Shown: positions 36,128 through 44,556 of the stretch, one piece after another
Layout of the letters: the number at the start of each line of letters is the position of its first letter
Numbering within the stretch: position 1 is the stretch's first letter
Source of the DNA: Saccharopolyspora aridisoli
GTDB taxonomy: Bacteria; Actinomycetota; Actinomycetes; Mycobacteriales; Pseudonocardiaceae
Direction of reading: 5' to 3'
Assembly (NCBI RefSeq): GCF_004348445.1
Contig: NZ_SMKV01000024.1
Coordinates: 1-64,000 of the forward strand
DNA: 64,000 bases
Position numbers and translations under genes: made by a program
The notes under the pieces: model-generated
Told to the model about the DNA's origin: nothing
Databases searched by the model: none
The model's input: only the letters and a program-made list of their open reading frames with translations

Positions 36128-37293
36128 CGGCCAGGCGGTGCGCGCTGCTGGCAGGTTCCCTGTCGCTGCTGCTGGTGTCCGGTTGCGGCCCAGCCGGTTT
36201 CACCGGTCTCTACAACACGCCGCTGCCCGGTGGCGCCGAGCTCGGCGACCACCCCTACGCGGTGACCGCGCACTTCCACGACGTGCTGGACCTGGTGCCG
36301 CAGGCCAGCGTGAAGGTCAACGACGTGGCCGTGGGACGCATCGACCGCATCGACCTCAGCGCCGACAACACGACCGCGATGGTGACCCTGCGGGTCAACG
36401 GCGACGTGCGGTTGCCCGCCAACGCCTACGCGCGGCTGCGCCAGTCGAGCCTGCTGGGGGAGAAGTTCGTCGAACTAGCACCACCGCCGGACAACGCCAC
36501 CGGCGAGCTCGCTGAGGGCGCGGTGATCCCGCTGGACCGCACCAACCGCAACCCGCAGATCGAAGAGGTGCTCGGCGCGGTGTCGCTGCTGCTCAACGGT
36601 GGTGGCATCGAGCAGCTGCAGACCATCGTGCAGGAGCTCAACAAGGCGTTCACCGGCAACGAGGAGGAGATCCGCTCGCTGCTGGGCAACGTCAACGACG
36701 TGGTCACCCGGCTCGACGGCCAGCGCGGCGAGATCACCAAGGCGCTCGACGGTCTCACCCGGCTTTCGGCGAACCTGCGCGAGCAGACCGGCAACATCAA
36801 CACCTCCCTCGACGGGCTCTCCCCCGGTTTGCGCGAGATCGAGGCCCAGCGGGGTCAGCTGGTCGGGATGCTGCAATCGCTGGACAAGCTCTCCGGCACG
36901 GCTACCCGCACCGTCGAGGCCAGCCGCGAGGACCTGGTGGCCGACCTGCACGCGCTCGCTCCGACGCTGCAGCAGCTCGCCAAGACCGGCACCGATCTGC
37001 CCAAGGCGATGGCGTTCCTGTCGACCTACCCCTTCCCGGAGTACGCGATGGTCCCGCTCAAGGGCGACTTCGTGAACACCGACGTGCTCATCGACCTGGA
37101 CCTGTCCGCGCTCTACGAGAACTTCGCGCGGTCCTCCGGGCCGCCCATCCCGATCCCCGGGCTCTCCGACTCCGGGCAGTCCGGGGCCAACATCCCGCTG
37201 CCGCCTGGCGCACCAGCGCTGCCGCCGCTGCCGATCCCCGGAACGCAGCCGGACGGCGGGTTGATGCCGGGACGGTCCGGAGGAGGTTCCTGA
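36124..37293 (+). CDS. mce4E: Mce4E lipoprotein subunit
   Basis: 389-residue Mce lipoprotein (LprN-type). A signal peptide ends in the lipobox LVSGC with Cys21, so it is lipid-anchored rather than helix-anchored, the feature that distinguishes the E subunit. MCE domain at about 38-115 (QASVKVNDVAVGRI), helical needle to about 310, then a Pro/Gly-rich tail. Its TGA overlaps the mce4F ATG by one base (TGATG). Confidence 0.93.
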   Translation: MTARRCALLAGSLSLLLVSGCGPAGFTGLYNTPLPGGAELGDHPYAVTAHFHDVLDLVPQASVKVNDVAVGRIDRIDLSADNTTAMVTLRVNGDVRLPANAYARLRQSSLLGEKFVELAPPPDNATGELAEGAVIPLDRTNRNPQIEEVLGAVSLLLNGGGIEQLQTIVQELNKAFTGNEEEIRSLLGNVNDVVTRLDGQRGEITKALDGLTRLSANLREQTGNINTSLDGLSPGLREIEAQRGQLVGMLQSLDKLSGTATRTVEASREDLVADLHALAPTLQQLAKTGTDLPKAMAFLSTYPFPEYAMVPLKGDFVNTDVLIDLDLSALYENFARSSGPPIPIPGLSDSGQSGANIPLPPGAPALPPLPIPGTQPDGGLMPGRSGGGS

Positions 37294-38429
37294 TGATGGC
37301 GCGCAAGGTGAAGGTGCAGCTGGCGCTGTTCCTGGTCATCGCCGTGGTCGGCGTGGGTTTCGTCGGCGGTCGCTACGCCGGGCTGGACCGGCTCTTCGGC
37401 TCCAACGGCTACCCGGTGTCGGTGCAGCTGCCCGAATCCGGAGGGCTCTTCGCCAACTCCGAAGTCAGCTACCGGGGCGTGGCCGTCGGCCGGGTCACCG
37501 GGCTTCGGCTGACCCATGAAGGCATCGCCGCCGACCTTCACATCGACGACGGCGCACCGCAGATCCCCGCCGACGCCCGCGCCGTGGTCGCCAACCGCTC
37601 GGCGGTGGGCGAGCAGTACATCGACCTCCAGCCGCAGCACCGCGGCGGGCCTTACCTGGAGGAGGGGTCGGTCATCCCGGTCGAGCGCACTTCCATCCCG
37701 CCTGCGCCCGAGTCGCTGCTGGTCAACGTGGATCGGCTGGTCGCGGGAGTGCCGACCGACAAGCTGCGGACGGTGGTCACCGAGGTCGGGACCGCCTTCG
37801 ACGGAACCGGCTCCCACCTGCAGGAGCTGCTCGACACCACCAGCTCGTTCACCACTGCCGCGCAGCAGAACCTGCCGCAGACCACCGGCTTGCTGAACAA
37901 CGGCGACGTCGTCCTGCGCACCCAGCAGGAGCAGGCGCAGAACCTCACCGAGTTCAGCACCGGGCTCCGGCAGATCTCCGGGCAGCTCAAGCGATCCGAC
38001 CCCGACCTGCGCAAGACCATCCAGGAGGCGCCCGGCGCGGCCACCGAGGTGCAGGAGCTCACGCGCTCGATGGGCACCGACTTCGGCATCGTGGCCGCCA
38101 ACCTGCTCACCACCATGCAGCTGACCAGCGTGCGCGGTCCCGCGCTGGAGCAGACGTTGGTCGCGCTGCCGATGATCTCGGCGTTCACCCACACGCTTTC
38201 GCCGGACGGCACCGGTCACCTCGGTCTGGTGCTCAACATGTTCAACCCGCCGGCGTGCACCGCGGGGTACGAGGGCACGCCTCGCAAGCACGGGTCCGAC
38301 ACCACCGACGGCCCCACCAACTACGACTTCGCGTGCGCCGAACCCAAGGGCAGCCCCACCGGGGTGCGCGGCTCGCAGCACGCGATCCGCTACCCGGTCC
38401 CGGCGCCCGTCCCGCCGCCCGGTCGCTGA
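37293..38429 (+). CDS. mce4F: Mce4F substrate-binding subunit
   Basis: 378-residue Mce protein: N-terminal membrane helix at about 9-27, MCE domain at about 40-112 with NSEVSYRGVAVGRV, and a helical region to about 300. The end carries PPACTAGYEG and DFACAEPKG cysteines and a Pro-rich last stretch. It is clearly shorter than mycobacterial Mce4F, which as I recall has a long extra C-terminal tail. It begins at the overlapping TGATG, with GGAGGAG 8 nt upstream. No Mce-associated (Mas) genes follow; a hairpin and a 375-bp gap come next, so it ends the operon. Confidence 0.91.
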   Translation: MMARKVKVQLALFLVIAVVGVGFVGGRYAGLDRLFGSNGYPVSVQLPESGGLFANSEVSYRGVAVGRVTGLRLTHEGIAADLHIDDGAPQIPADARAVVANRSAVGEQYIDLQPQHRGGPYLEEGSVIPVERTSIPPAPESLLVNVDRLVAGVPTDKLRTVVTEVGTAFDGTGSHLQELLDTTSSFTTAAQQNLPQTTGLLNNGDVVLRTQQEQAQNLTEFSTGLRQISGQLKRSDPDLRKTIQEAPGAATEVQELTRSMGTDFGIVAANLLTTMQLTSVRGPALEQTLVALPMISAFTHTLSPDGTGHLGLVLNMFNPPACTAGYEGTPRKHGSDTTDGPTNYDFACAEPKGSPTGVRGSQHAIRYPVPAPVPPPGR

Positions 38430-38804
38430 GCGGTGGCCGGGCTGGAACGGCCGTGATCGACGTTCTCCGTTCCCGGTGGTACCGGGCGGAACAGACCGAA
38501 GGTCTCACCCCAACGGTGCCACCGCTTCCGACGACGAAATATGATGTCCACCGATCGGACTACGCGATCTTGGTGTGTCAGGCTTGCAATCGACTGCGGG
38601 TAGCCGATAAAGGGCGCCCGCTGCGTTCGAACCACTCGATGGAGCGTTCATCGACGTGGAATGAGCCTTCGCTGGCCAACAACACCCCTCGGCGAACTGT
38701 GAATCGCCCACCCCGCGCCGCTTGATCGTGTTGAGAACCCCGCTCACCGCACGGACAGTTACTGATTACCAACGAGACGGTGCAGGGTTCTTGGGGAGGC
38801 CGGT
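38430..38804. other. gene-free gap after the mce4 operon
   Basis: 375 bp with lower GC than the genes on either side. It contains the hairpin at 38472-38486 and short open frames without ribosome sites. I see no RNA-like structure or coding region here. The last 100 bp should hold the L,D-transpeptidase promoter. Confidence 0.6.
38469..38492 (+). terminator. hairpin terminator after mce4F
   Basis: CCCGGT (38472-38477) and ACCGGG (38481-38486) form a perfect stem with a 3-nt loop, extended by GTT/AAC past a 3-base bulge. It lies 40 bp after the mce4F stop and would close the long operon. Confidence 0.45.
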
Positions 38805-39956
38805 ATGCGGGGGGCAGTTGCGTGCCAACTAGTCATCGCGAGCCTGGTCGCGTGCGCGCTGACGGCGTGCGGGCCGGACATTTCCGAGGCGGCGGTGACC
38901 ACCTCGGTTCCAGACAGGACGACATCGCTGTCGCCGAGTGAACCACTGGAGCTCACTGCGCAGCGCGGAGTGCTGACCTCGGTCAACGTGACCGCCAACG
39001 GCGCACCGGTTCCGGGCAAGATCGACCGCAGCGGTCACAAGTGGACGATCGACTCACCACTGGCCTTCGGCACCACCTACCAGGTGCACGCGGTCGCCCA
39101 CGACAAGGACGGCGTTCCGTCGATCCCGCTGAACTCGACGTTCACCACCGCCACGCCCACCGACATCGTCAACGTCGAGCGCACCCGGCCCACCGACGGG
39201 GACACCGTCGGCATCGCGATGCCGGTCTCGATCTACTTCGACAAGCCCGTCAAGGACCGCGCCGCCGTCGAGCGCCGCCTGAAGATCGAAACCTCCGTGC
39301 CCACCGAGGGTTCGTTCAACTGGTACTCCGACGACCAGGTCAACTGGCGGCCCAAGGACTACTGGCAGGCCGGCACCCAGGTGAAGGTGCGCGCCGACCT
39401 CTACGGCATCGACACCGGCGACGGTGTGATGGGCGACAAGAACTTCGAAGCGAACTTCACCATCGGCCGCGACCAGCGCTCCGTCGGCGACGTCAACGCA
39501 CACACCTTCACCGTCTACCAGGACGGCCAGGAGATCAGGAAGATGGACGCCTCCTACGGCCAGGCGGCGTACCCGACGCAGCACGGCATCCACGTCGCCA
39601 CCGAGCGGCACGACTCCGTCCGGATGAACTCCTGGAGCTGGGGCGGGCCCGCCAGGGGAACCGCGGGCGCCTACGACGAAGTGCTGCCCAACGCCGTCCG
39701 CATCTCCAACAACGGCGAGTACGTGCACACCAACACGGCGAGCACGTACGCGCAGGGGTCGAGCAACATCACCCACGGCTGCGTCAACCTCTCCAGCACC
39801 GACGGCAGGTGGTTCCTGGAGTTCACCCAGATCGGAGACCCGGTGGAGATCGTCGGGTCGACCAAACCGCTCACCCCGGCCGACGGCGACATCTGGGACT
39901 GGACCGTCCCGTGGGAGGAGTACGTCAAGGGGAGCGCCCTGTACCACGCGCCCTGA
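38805..39956 (+). CDS. L,D-transpeptidase lipoprotein (YkuD, Ig-like domains)
   Basis: 383-residue exported L,D-transpeptidase of the mycobacterial LdtMt2 type, which makes 3-3 cross-links in peptidoglycan and resists most penicillins. A signal peptide ends in the lipobox ALTAC (Cys22). Two Ig-like domains span about 45-135 and 135-215, followed by the YkuD domain with the catalytic THGCVNLSS (His324, Cys326) near the C-terminus and a final Trp-rich tail. ATG at 38805 has GGGAGG 6 nt upstream. It starts a stretch of beta-lactam-related genes and has no close co-directional neighbour. Location: outer face of the membrane. Confidence 0.93.
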   Translation: MRGAVACQLVIASLVACALTACGPDISEAAVTTSVPDRTTSLSPSEPLELTAQRGVLTSVNVTANGAPVPGKIDRSGHKWTIDSPLAFGTTYQVHAVAHDKDGVPSIPLNSTFTTATPTDIVNVERTRPTDGDTVGIAMPVSIYFDKPVKDRAAVERRLKIETSVPTEGSFNWYSDDQVNWRPKDYWQAGTQVKVRADLYGIDTGDGVMGDKNFEANFTIGRDQRSVGDVNAHTFTVYQDGQEIRKMDASYGQAAYPTQHGIHVATERHDSVRMNSWSWGGPARGTAGAYDEVLPNAVRISNNGEYVHTNTASTYAQGSSNITHGCVNLSSTDGRWFLEFTQIGDPVEIVGSTKPLTPADGDIWDWTVPWEEYVKGSALYHAP

Positions 39957-40053
39957 GCGGCGGTGCCGGTCGCTCGGGTGGGACGAGAAGAGGAGGCTCA
40001 GCAGGGGTCCGGAGCGCGCATCGCGTTCCGGACCTTGTGCTTGGATCGGTGGT

Positions 40054-40929
40054 GTGGACCTCCTCCGTCATCTCCGGTTCTTCGTCGCGGTCGCCGAGGA
40101 AGGTCACTTCGGGCACGCCGCCGACCGCCTCGGCATGACCCAGCCGCCGCTGTCCCAGGGAGTGCAGCGGCTGGAGAACCGGCTCGGCGTCACCCTGCTG
40201 ACCAGGAGCTCTCGGGGCGTGCGGTTGACCACCGCCGGGGCCGACCTGCTGCCCCGGGCGCGGACGCTGCTCGCCGGGGCCGACGAGTTCGCCGAAGCGG
40301 CCCGAAGGCAGCGGGAGAACAGGGGAGCTGTGCGCATCGGCGTCATCGCCGCCCTCGGGGATCGCCAGGTCGCCGGTCTGGTCGCGGCCCTGCGCGCCGC
40401 GGCGCCGGAGCCGTCGGCGCGCACCGTCATCGTCAGCACCGCCCCGACCATCGACCTGGTCGATGCCGTGGCCAGCGGCCGGTTGGACTGCGCGGTCGTG
40501 CACCACCCGGCGCTGCTCGGCGACCTCCGGACCTCCTCGGTGGTCAAGATCCCGCGCCGACTGCTCGTACCCGCCGACCACCCTGCGGCGGCCAAGAAGT
40601 ACTCGATCCGCGCGCTGCGCGGGCTGGTCTGCGCCACCGCTCCGCGCGCCCACGGCACCGCGGCCTTCGACCTGCTCGTGGACACCCTCCGGGAACGCGG
40701 CCTCGACCCCGAGTTCCTGCCCGCGCCCGGTGATCGCGACGCGCTCAGCGCCGTTGCCGCCGGACGCGCGTTCGCGCTCAGCACCGACCCCGAGGTGCGC
40801 GCACCCGGGGTGGCCGTCGTCGCCGCAGGCGAGGAGCTCGCGTTGCGGGTCCGGGTGGTCTGGCCCGACCCGGCCCCGCAGCCCGACGTGTGCGAGGCGC
40901 TCGAAGTCGCGCTCCGGGAGCTGGCGTGA
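40054..40929 (+). CDS. LysR-family regulator
   Basis: 291-residue LysR-type activator. Winged helix-turn-helix at 1-60 with FGHAADRLGMTQPPLSQGVQRLE (split motif, about 19-41), then a linker and two-lobe periplasmic-binding-like sensor domain to the end. Start GTG; there is no close ribosome site, so the mRNA may be leaderless or nearly so. Its TGA overlaps the GTG of the beta-lactamase-like gene (GTGA), meaning regulator and enzyme are made from one transcript, unlike the usual divergent LysR layout. Ligand unknown; an AmpR-like cell-wall signal is only a guess. Confidence 0.87.
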   Translation: MDLLRHLRFFVAVAEEGHFGHAADRLGMTQPPLSQGVQRLENRLGVTLLTRSSRGVRLTTAGADLLPRARTLLAGADEFAEAARRQRENRGAVRIGVIAALGDRQVAGLVAALRAAAPEPSARTVIVSTAPTIDLVDAVASGRLDCAVVHHPALLGDLRTSSVVKIPRRLLVPADHPAAAKKYSIRALRGLVCATAPRAHGTAAFDLLVDTLRERGLDPEFLPAPGDRDALSAVAAGRAFALSTDPEVRAPGVAVVAAGEELALRVRVVWPDPAPQPDVCEALEVALRELA

Positions 40930-41816
40930 ACGCCGAGCAGCGCATCCGGGACGTGCTCGCCGACGCGGGCGCTGAGGGCTGGGTGCACGCAGTCCGGCTC
41001 GGCGGAGGTGGTCACGAACTCGGCTTCGGCGCTGACGAGCTCGTGGTCACAGCCTCGGTCTACAAGCTGCCGCTGCTGGTCGCACTGGCCCGCGCCTTCG
41101 ACGCGGGAACCCTCGACCCGCGCGAGGCCATCCGGCTCGACCCCGGTTCCTGCACGCCCGGCCCGACCGGCGTGTCGACCTTCCAGGACCCGGTGCGGAT
41201 GTCCTGGCGCGATCTCGCGGCCTCGATGATCGCGGTGTCGGACAACGCCGCCGCGGACGTCATCCTGGGTGCGGTCGGCCTCGACGCCCTGGCCGCGACG
41301 CTCGCCGACCTCGGCCTGCAACGCACCCGGGTCGTCGGCGGCACCGCCGACGCGCACGCCGCGCTGGTCCGTGAGATGGGCGCCACCAGCGCTTCCGAGG
41401 CGTTCGCCCTGCTGGCCGACAACGACGAGGCGCGCACCCTCCGCGCCTACGACCCGTCCTACGCCAGCGCCACCACACCCCGCGAGATGACCGGGCTGAT
41501 GGAGTTGATCTGGGCCGACGCGGTCGCCTCGCCGCAGCAGTGCGCGTTCGTCCGCAGGTTGCTCGGCCAGCAGGCGTGGATGCACCGGGTCCGCGCGGGT
41601 TTTCCGTTCCAAGGGGTTCGGGTCTCGGGGAAGACGGGCACGATCGGTGCCGTCCGCAACGAGGTGTCGGTCGTGGAGTTCGACGGCGAGGCGCCGGTGG
41701 CGGTGGCGATCTTCACGCTCGCGGCGCGCGCTGACCCGTCGCTTCCCCGGGTGGACGCCGCGATCGCCGAGTGCGCCCGGATCGCGGTGACGGACCTGCG
41801 CTCAGGGCGCCTCTAG
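40926..41816 (+). CDS. class A beta-lactamase-like serine hydrolase without signal peptide
   Basis: 296-residue penicillin-recognising enzyme fold. Seen: nucleophile motif S44-VYK47, SDN near 109-111, and KTG near 243-245 (SGKTGT), all correctly spaced for a class A beta-lactamase or related hydrolase. No Glu166-type ExxN loop was clearly identified. The N-terminus is hydrophilic with no signal peptide, lipobox or twin-arginine motif, so it should be cytoplasmic. It overlaps the LysR stop (GTGA). It may hydrolyse an ester or amide, or an internal beta-lactam; function unknown. A repeat element follows it directly. Confidence 0.8.
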   Translation: MNAEQRIRDVLADAGAEGWVHAVRLGGGGHELGFGADELVVTASVYKLPLLVALARAFDAGTLDPREAIRLDPGSCTPGPTGVSTFQDPVRMSWRDLAASMIAVSDNAAADVILGAVGLDALAATLADLGLQRTRVVGGTADAHAALVREMGATSASEAFALLADNDEARTLRAYDPSYASATTPREMTGLMELIWADAVASPQQCAFVRRLLGQQAWMHRVRAGFPFQGVRVSGKTGTIGAVRNEVSVVEFDGEAPVAVAIFTLAARADPSLPRVDAAIAECARIAVTDLRSGRL

Positions 41817-42260
41817 CGCCTGTTCAGGAATGGCTGCGCGTTGCGGTGCGGGTGGCAGACACCTCCGGAGGGCAAGCGCAGCGGTTACCCGCACTCCGCG
41901 CGCCACGCCTGATGTGTGCCAGTACGCGGCGTCGCGGCGTGCTCGCCACGAAACCGCGACCTGCGGCGGTGCCAGCTGAGTCCCAGACTCCGCCCATTCC
42001 CGAACAGTTCAGCACAGGCGGTCTTCCCGCCACCGCGGCTGATCGATGTCGCCCTCGTCAGGTCGGTTCGGACGCGGACCTGCCCTGAGCAGCTACCCGG
42101 GAGCGGACATCGGAAGAAATTTCCGGGTGTTCTCCCGGCTTCGGCGACGGCTCGCGCTGGGGCGATATCGATGCGCTATCGCCAACCGGGCGGGTTCTTA
42201 TTGGCGCTATCAGCGATCGGCTGCTTGATTGGGGGCATCGTTCTACTGGGAGGAAATCAG
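41817..42260. other. gene-free gap with repeat copy B and beta-lactamase leader
   Basis: 444 bp. The first 190 bp are the MITE-like repeat. The remainder is the control region of the beta-lactamase gene and holds two alternative short stems: GGCGATA (42161-42167) with TATCGCC (42177-42183), and CGCCAA (42180-42185) with TTGGCG (42201-42206), which share bases and exclude each other. No separate gene is visible. Confidence 0.55.
41821..42008. repeat. dispersed intergenic repeat, copy B (MITE-like)
   Basis: Bounded by TGTTCAGGAATGG at 41821 and CCATTCCCGAACA at 41996, which are inverted copies with 12 of 13 bases matching. Inside it shares GCGGTGCGGGTGGC, the hairpin TCGCGGCG-TGCT-CGCCACGA (one mismatch) at 41932-41951, and CTGCGGCGGTGC with the copies at 20924 and 59707. 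It carries no transposase, so it would be a passive element. Confidence 0.65.
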
Positions 42261-43166
42261 TTGCAGCACAATGAAATCCGCTTGGGTCGCCGGGCGGTTC
42301 TGGCGGCGTTGCTGGCCGCGCCGGTGGCCGCTTGCGCGCCGAGCACCCCGCCTGCCGCGCCGGTCGCGACCGCTCCCCCGCCCGACCCGGTGTGGGCCGA
42401 GCTGGAACGTCGTTACGACGCGCGTCTGGGGTTGTTCGCGCGCAACGTCGCCACCGGGCGAACCGTCGCGCACCGCGCCGACGAGCGCGTCGCGCTGTGC
42501 TCGACCTTCAAGGTCTACGCGTCGGCGGCGCTGCTTCGCGCTCACGGGCTCGCCGGCGGCTACTTCGACCGCGTCATCCGCTACGACGCCGGCCAGCTCG
42601 TGGAGAACTCGCCGATCACCGAGACCCGGGTGCACACCGGCATGACCGTCGGCGAGCTGTGCGCGGCAGCGGTGCAGCACTCGGACAACACCGCCGCCAA
42701 CCTGATGCTGCGCGAACTCGGCGGCCCGCAAGCCATCACGGAGTTCGCCCGCACCATCGGCGACCCGATGACCCGCTTGGACCGCTGGGAGACGGAGCTG
42801 AACACCGCCATCCCCGGCGACGAGCGCGACACCTCCACGCCCAGGGCGCTGGGTGACGGCCTGCAGCGCCTGCTGCTCGGCGATGCGCTCGGCCCGGCGG
42901 AACGCGACCGGCTCACCGGCTGGATGCTCGGAAGTGCCACCGGCGCCGCGCGGATCCGCGCCGGGGTTCCGAGCAGCTGGCGCACGGCGGACAAGACCGG
43001 TGGTGGCAGCGCCTACGGAGTCGCCAACGACATCGCCGTGACCTGGACCGACACCGCAACGCCGATCGTCATCTCGCTGCTCACCGGCCGTCCCCGCGAG
43101 CACGACACCGCGAACAACGCGCTGCTGGCCGATGCCGCCCGCGTGGTGGCCGAGCGGCTGGTCTGA
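42261..43166 (+). CDS. class A beta-lactamase, lipoprotein
   Basis: 301-residue beta-lactamase. Seen: nucleophile S81-TFK84, SDN near 141, the ExxN general base in WETELN, and KTGGG near 243. All four class A elements are present, so it should hydrolyse penicillins and cephalosporins outside the cell. The N-terminus has a twin-arginine-like RLGRRAVLAA followed by the lipobox PVAAC (Cys25), suggesting a Tat-exported lipoprotein. The TTG at 42261 has GGAGG 7 nt upstream; an in-frame ATG at 42171 would add 30 residues including a second hydrophobic stretch and is less likely. A strong terminator follows. Confidence 0.9.
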   Translation: MQHNEIRLGRRAVLAALLAAPVAACAPSTPPAAPVATAPPPDPVWAELERRYDARLGLFARNVATGRTVAHRADERVALCSTFKVYASAALLRAHGLAGGYFDRVIRYDAGQLVENSPITETRVHTGMTVGELCAAAVQHSDNTAANLMLRELGGPQAITEFARTIGDPMTRLDRWETELNTAIPGDERDTSTPRALGDGLQRLLLGDALGPAERDRLTGWMLGSATGAARIRAGVPSSWRTADKTGGGSAYGVANDIAVTWTDTATPIVISLLTGRPREHDTANNALLADAARVVAERLV

Positions 43167-43180
43167 CCGGCGAGCATGGA

Positions 43181-43215
43181 CCGGGAGCGTTCCGCCGGCG
43201 GCGGAACGCTCCCGG
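43181..43215. terminator. bidirectional hairpin terminator
   Basis: A 16-bp perfect stem (43181-43196 with 43200-43215) around a 3-nt loop, followed on the plus strand by TTTCG. It separates the convergent beta-lactamase and DUF397 genes. Confidence 0.85.
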
Positions 43216-43249
43216 TTTCGTCCGCACGCGGGCGAATCGAGGCGGTGGA

Positions 43250-43450
43250 CTATCTGTCGAAGCGACCCGTTTTGATCGCTCTCACGAAATAGCGCCACTG
43301 AGCGGAATTGGCGGTCACGAGGCCCCCGGCGCGGTCCTTGGTGTCGCGCACGGCGGCCCCGCCGATGACGCGGCCGACCTCGACGCAATTGGTCTCCTGG
43401 CTGCTCCGGCTGGACTTGCGCCAACCGACCGGCGACTGCAGCAACGTCAC
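43250..43450 (-). CDS. DUF397 protein
   Basis: 66-residue DUF397 protein, recognisable by WRKSSRSSQETNCVEVG near 10-26 and the ending W-x-x-F. Such proteins always sit beside Scr1-type XRE regulators in actinomycetes and are thought to act with them, some as small antagonists. Start GTG overlaps the XRE stop (GTGA), so both are co-translated. Its molecular role is not known with certainty. Confidence 0.85.
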   Translation of the reverse strand: MTLLQSPVGWRKSSRSSQETNCVEVGRVIGGAAVRDTKDRAGGLVTANSAQWRYFVRAIKTGRFDR

Positions 43451-44304
43451 GGTGTTGTCTCCTCTCGGTGGATGATCTCGTCGACGAGGCGAACCGAGTC
43501 GTCGCTGCTCATCGCGAATTGCCCCAAGTCCCTCCCGGCCTTGACGAAAGCCGTCACGTCGCCGGGATCGCGCAGGAACGCGCTGGACCTGTGGTGTTCG
43601 AGGTGCACGACGGGGGAAGCCTTGGCGAACTCGAGGAGCACGAAGGGTCCGGCGTGCGCGGGGGTCCATCCCGCGGACAGCGGGATGATCCGGATGTCGA
43701 TGTTGTCGCGAGCGCTCATGTCGCGGACGTGCCGCAGCTGGTCGATCAGCACGGCTCGGCCGCCGATGGGCTGGTGCAGCACCGATTCGAGCAGGAACGC
43801 CGTGTACCGCACGGGTTCTTGGTGGCGGGTGATGACCTCGCGCCGACCGAGCCGGACCGCCACGCGGGTGGAGACCTCGTGCTCCGGGATGCCGGTGCCC
43901 ATGATCGCGCGCGCGTACTCGGTGGTTTGCAGCAGACCGGGGATGAGGATCGGGGAGACGTCGGTGATCGCCGTGGCGATCCGCTCGAACTCCAGCAGCG
44001 CGGTGAGCTGATCGGCCTCACCGACTGACCCGACCGACACCGAGTTGGGCGGTTCGGCCTGCGCCTCACGGGTGAGCCGAAGCAGCCGATCGCGAGCCGG
44101 GCTCGACAGGCCCAGCACCGCGCACACGGCGGACACGGATTCGGTCGACGGCACTCGTTCACCGCGCTCCCAGCGGACGACGACGGAGTGCGAAACGTCG
44201 AGACGTCCTGCTAACTGGCGCAGCCCGAGACCGGAACGCGACCTCGCATCCCGGATTTCCGCACCGAGAACGTACGCCCGCGGTGCCGGAGTGGTCTCGC
44301 TCAT
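43447..44304 (-). CDS. XRE-family regulator with Scr1-associated domain (DUF5753)
   Basis: 285-residue regulator. The helix-turn-helix at about 12-65 contains GLGLRQLAGRLDVSHSVVVRWERG (split motif, about 21-44), followed by a DUF5753 domain from about 95 with ILIPGLLQTTEYARAIM (about 118-134), typical of the WhiJ/Scr1 developmental and antibiotic-control regulators of actinomycetes. It is coupled to the DUF397 gene. A small Cys/His protein is encoded divergently 253 bp away. Targets unknown; development or secondary metabolism is the family tendency. Confidence 0.88.
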   Translation of the reverse strand: MSETTPAPRAYVLGAEIRDARSRSGLGLRQLAGRLDVSHSVVVRWERGERVPSTESVSAVCAVLGLSSPARDRLLRLTREAQAEPPNSVSVGSVGEADQLTALLEFERIATAITDVSPILIPGLLQTTEYARAIMGTGIPEHEVSTRVAVRLGRREVITRHQEPVRYTAFLLESVLHQPIGGRAVLIDQLRHVRDMSARDNIDIRIIPLSAGWTPAHAGPFVLLEFAKASPVVHLEHHRSSAFLRDPGDVTAFVKAGRDLGQFAMSSDDSVRLVDEIIHREETTP

Positions 44305-44556
44305 GCACCACAGCTTATTTCAGGTGCGGAATTGCACGGCACCCTGGGTCGGGGTCGGCGTGACCACCCGAGCACGCACAGGCGTGTGCGCCGAATGGCG
44401 TCATCCGTTCGGGGAATTGCCGCAGTGGTCCCGAGACCACGAGCATTGGTCTCGTCTTGATCGAGGTCGCTTCGGAGTCGAGGGGGTTCCGCCGCGATTC
44501 TCGTTCCGGGACGCGGAATCGCCGATCGGAACCGACAAGAGGGGATGTGCGCAGCG

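Noticed and set aside
38430-38804. Small genes in the gap after mce4F
   Set aside because: Short frames lack ribosome sites, homology and consistent third-position GC.
42171-42260. ATG at 42171 as beta-lactamase start
   Set aside because: It would put two hydrophobic stretches in tandem and lies in an AT-richer, structured leader without a ribosome site; the TTG at 42261 has GGAGG at the right distance. Kept as a minor alternative.
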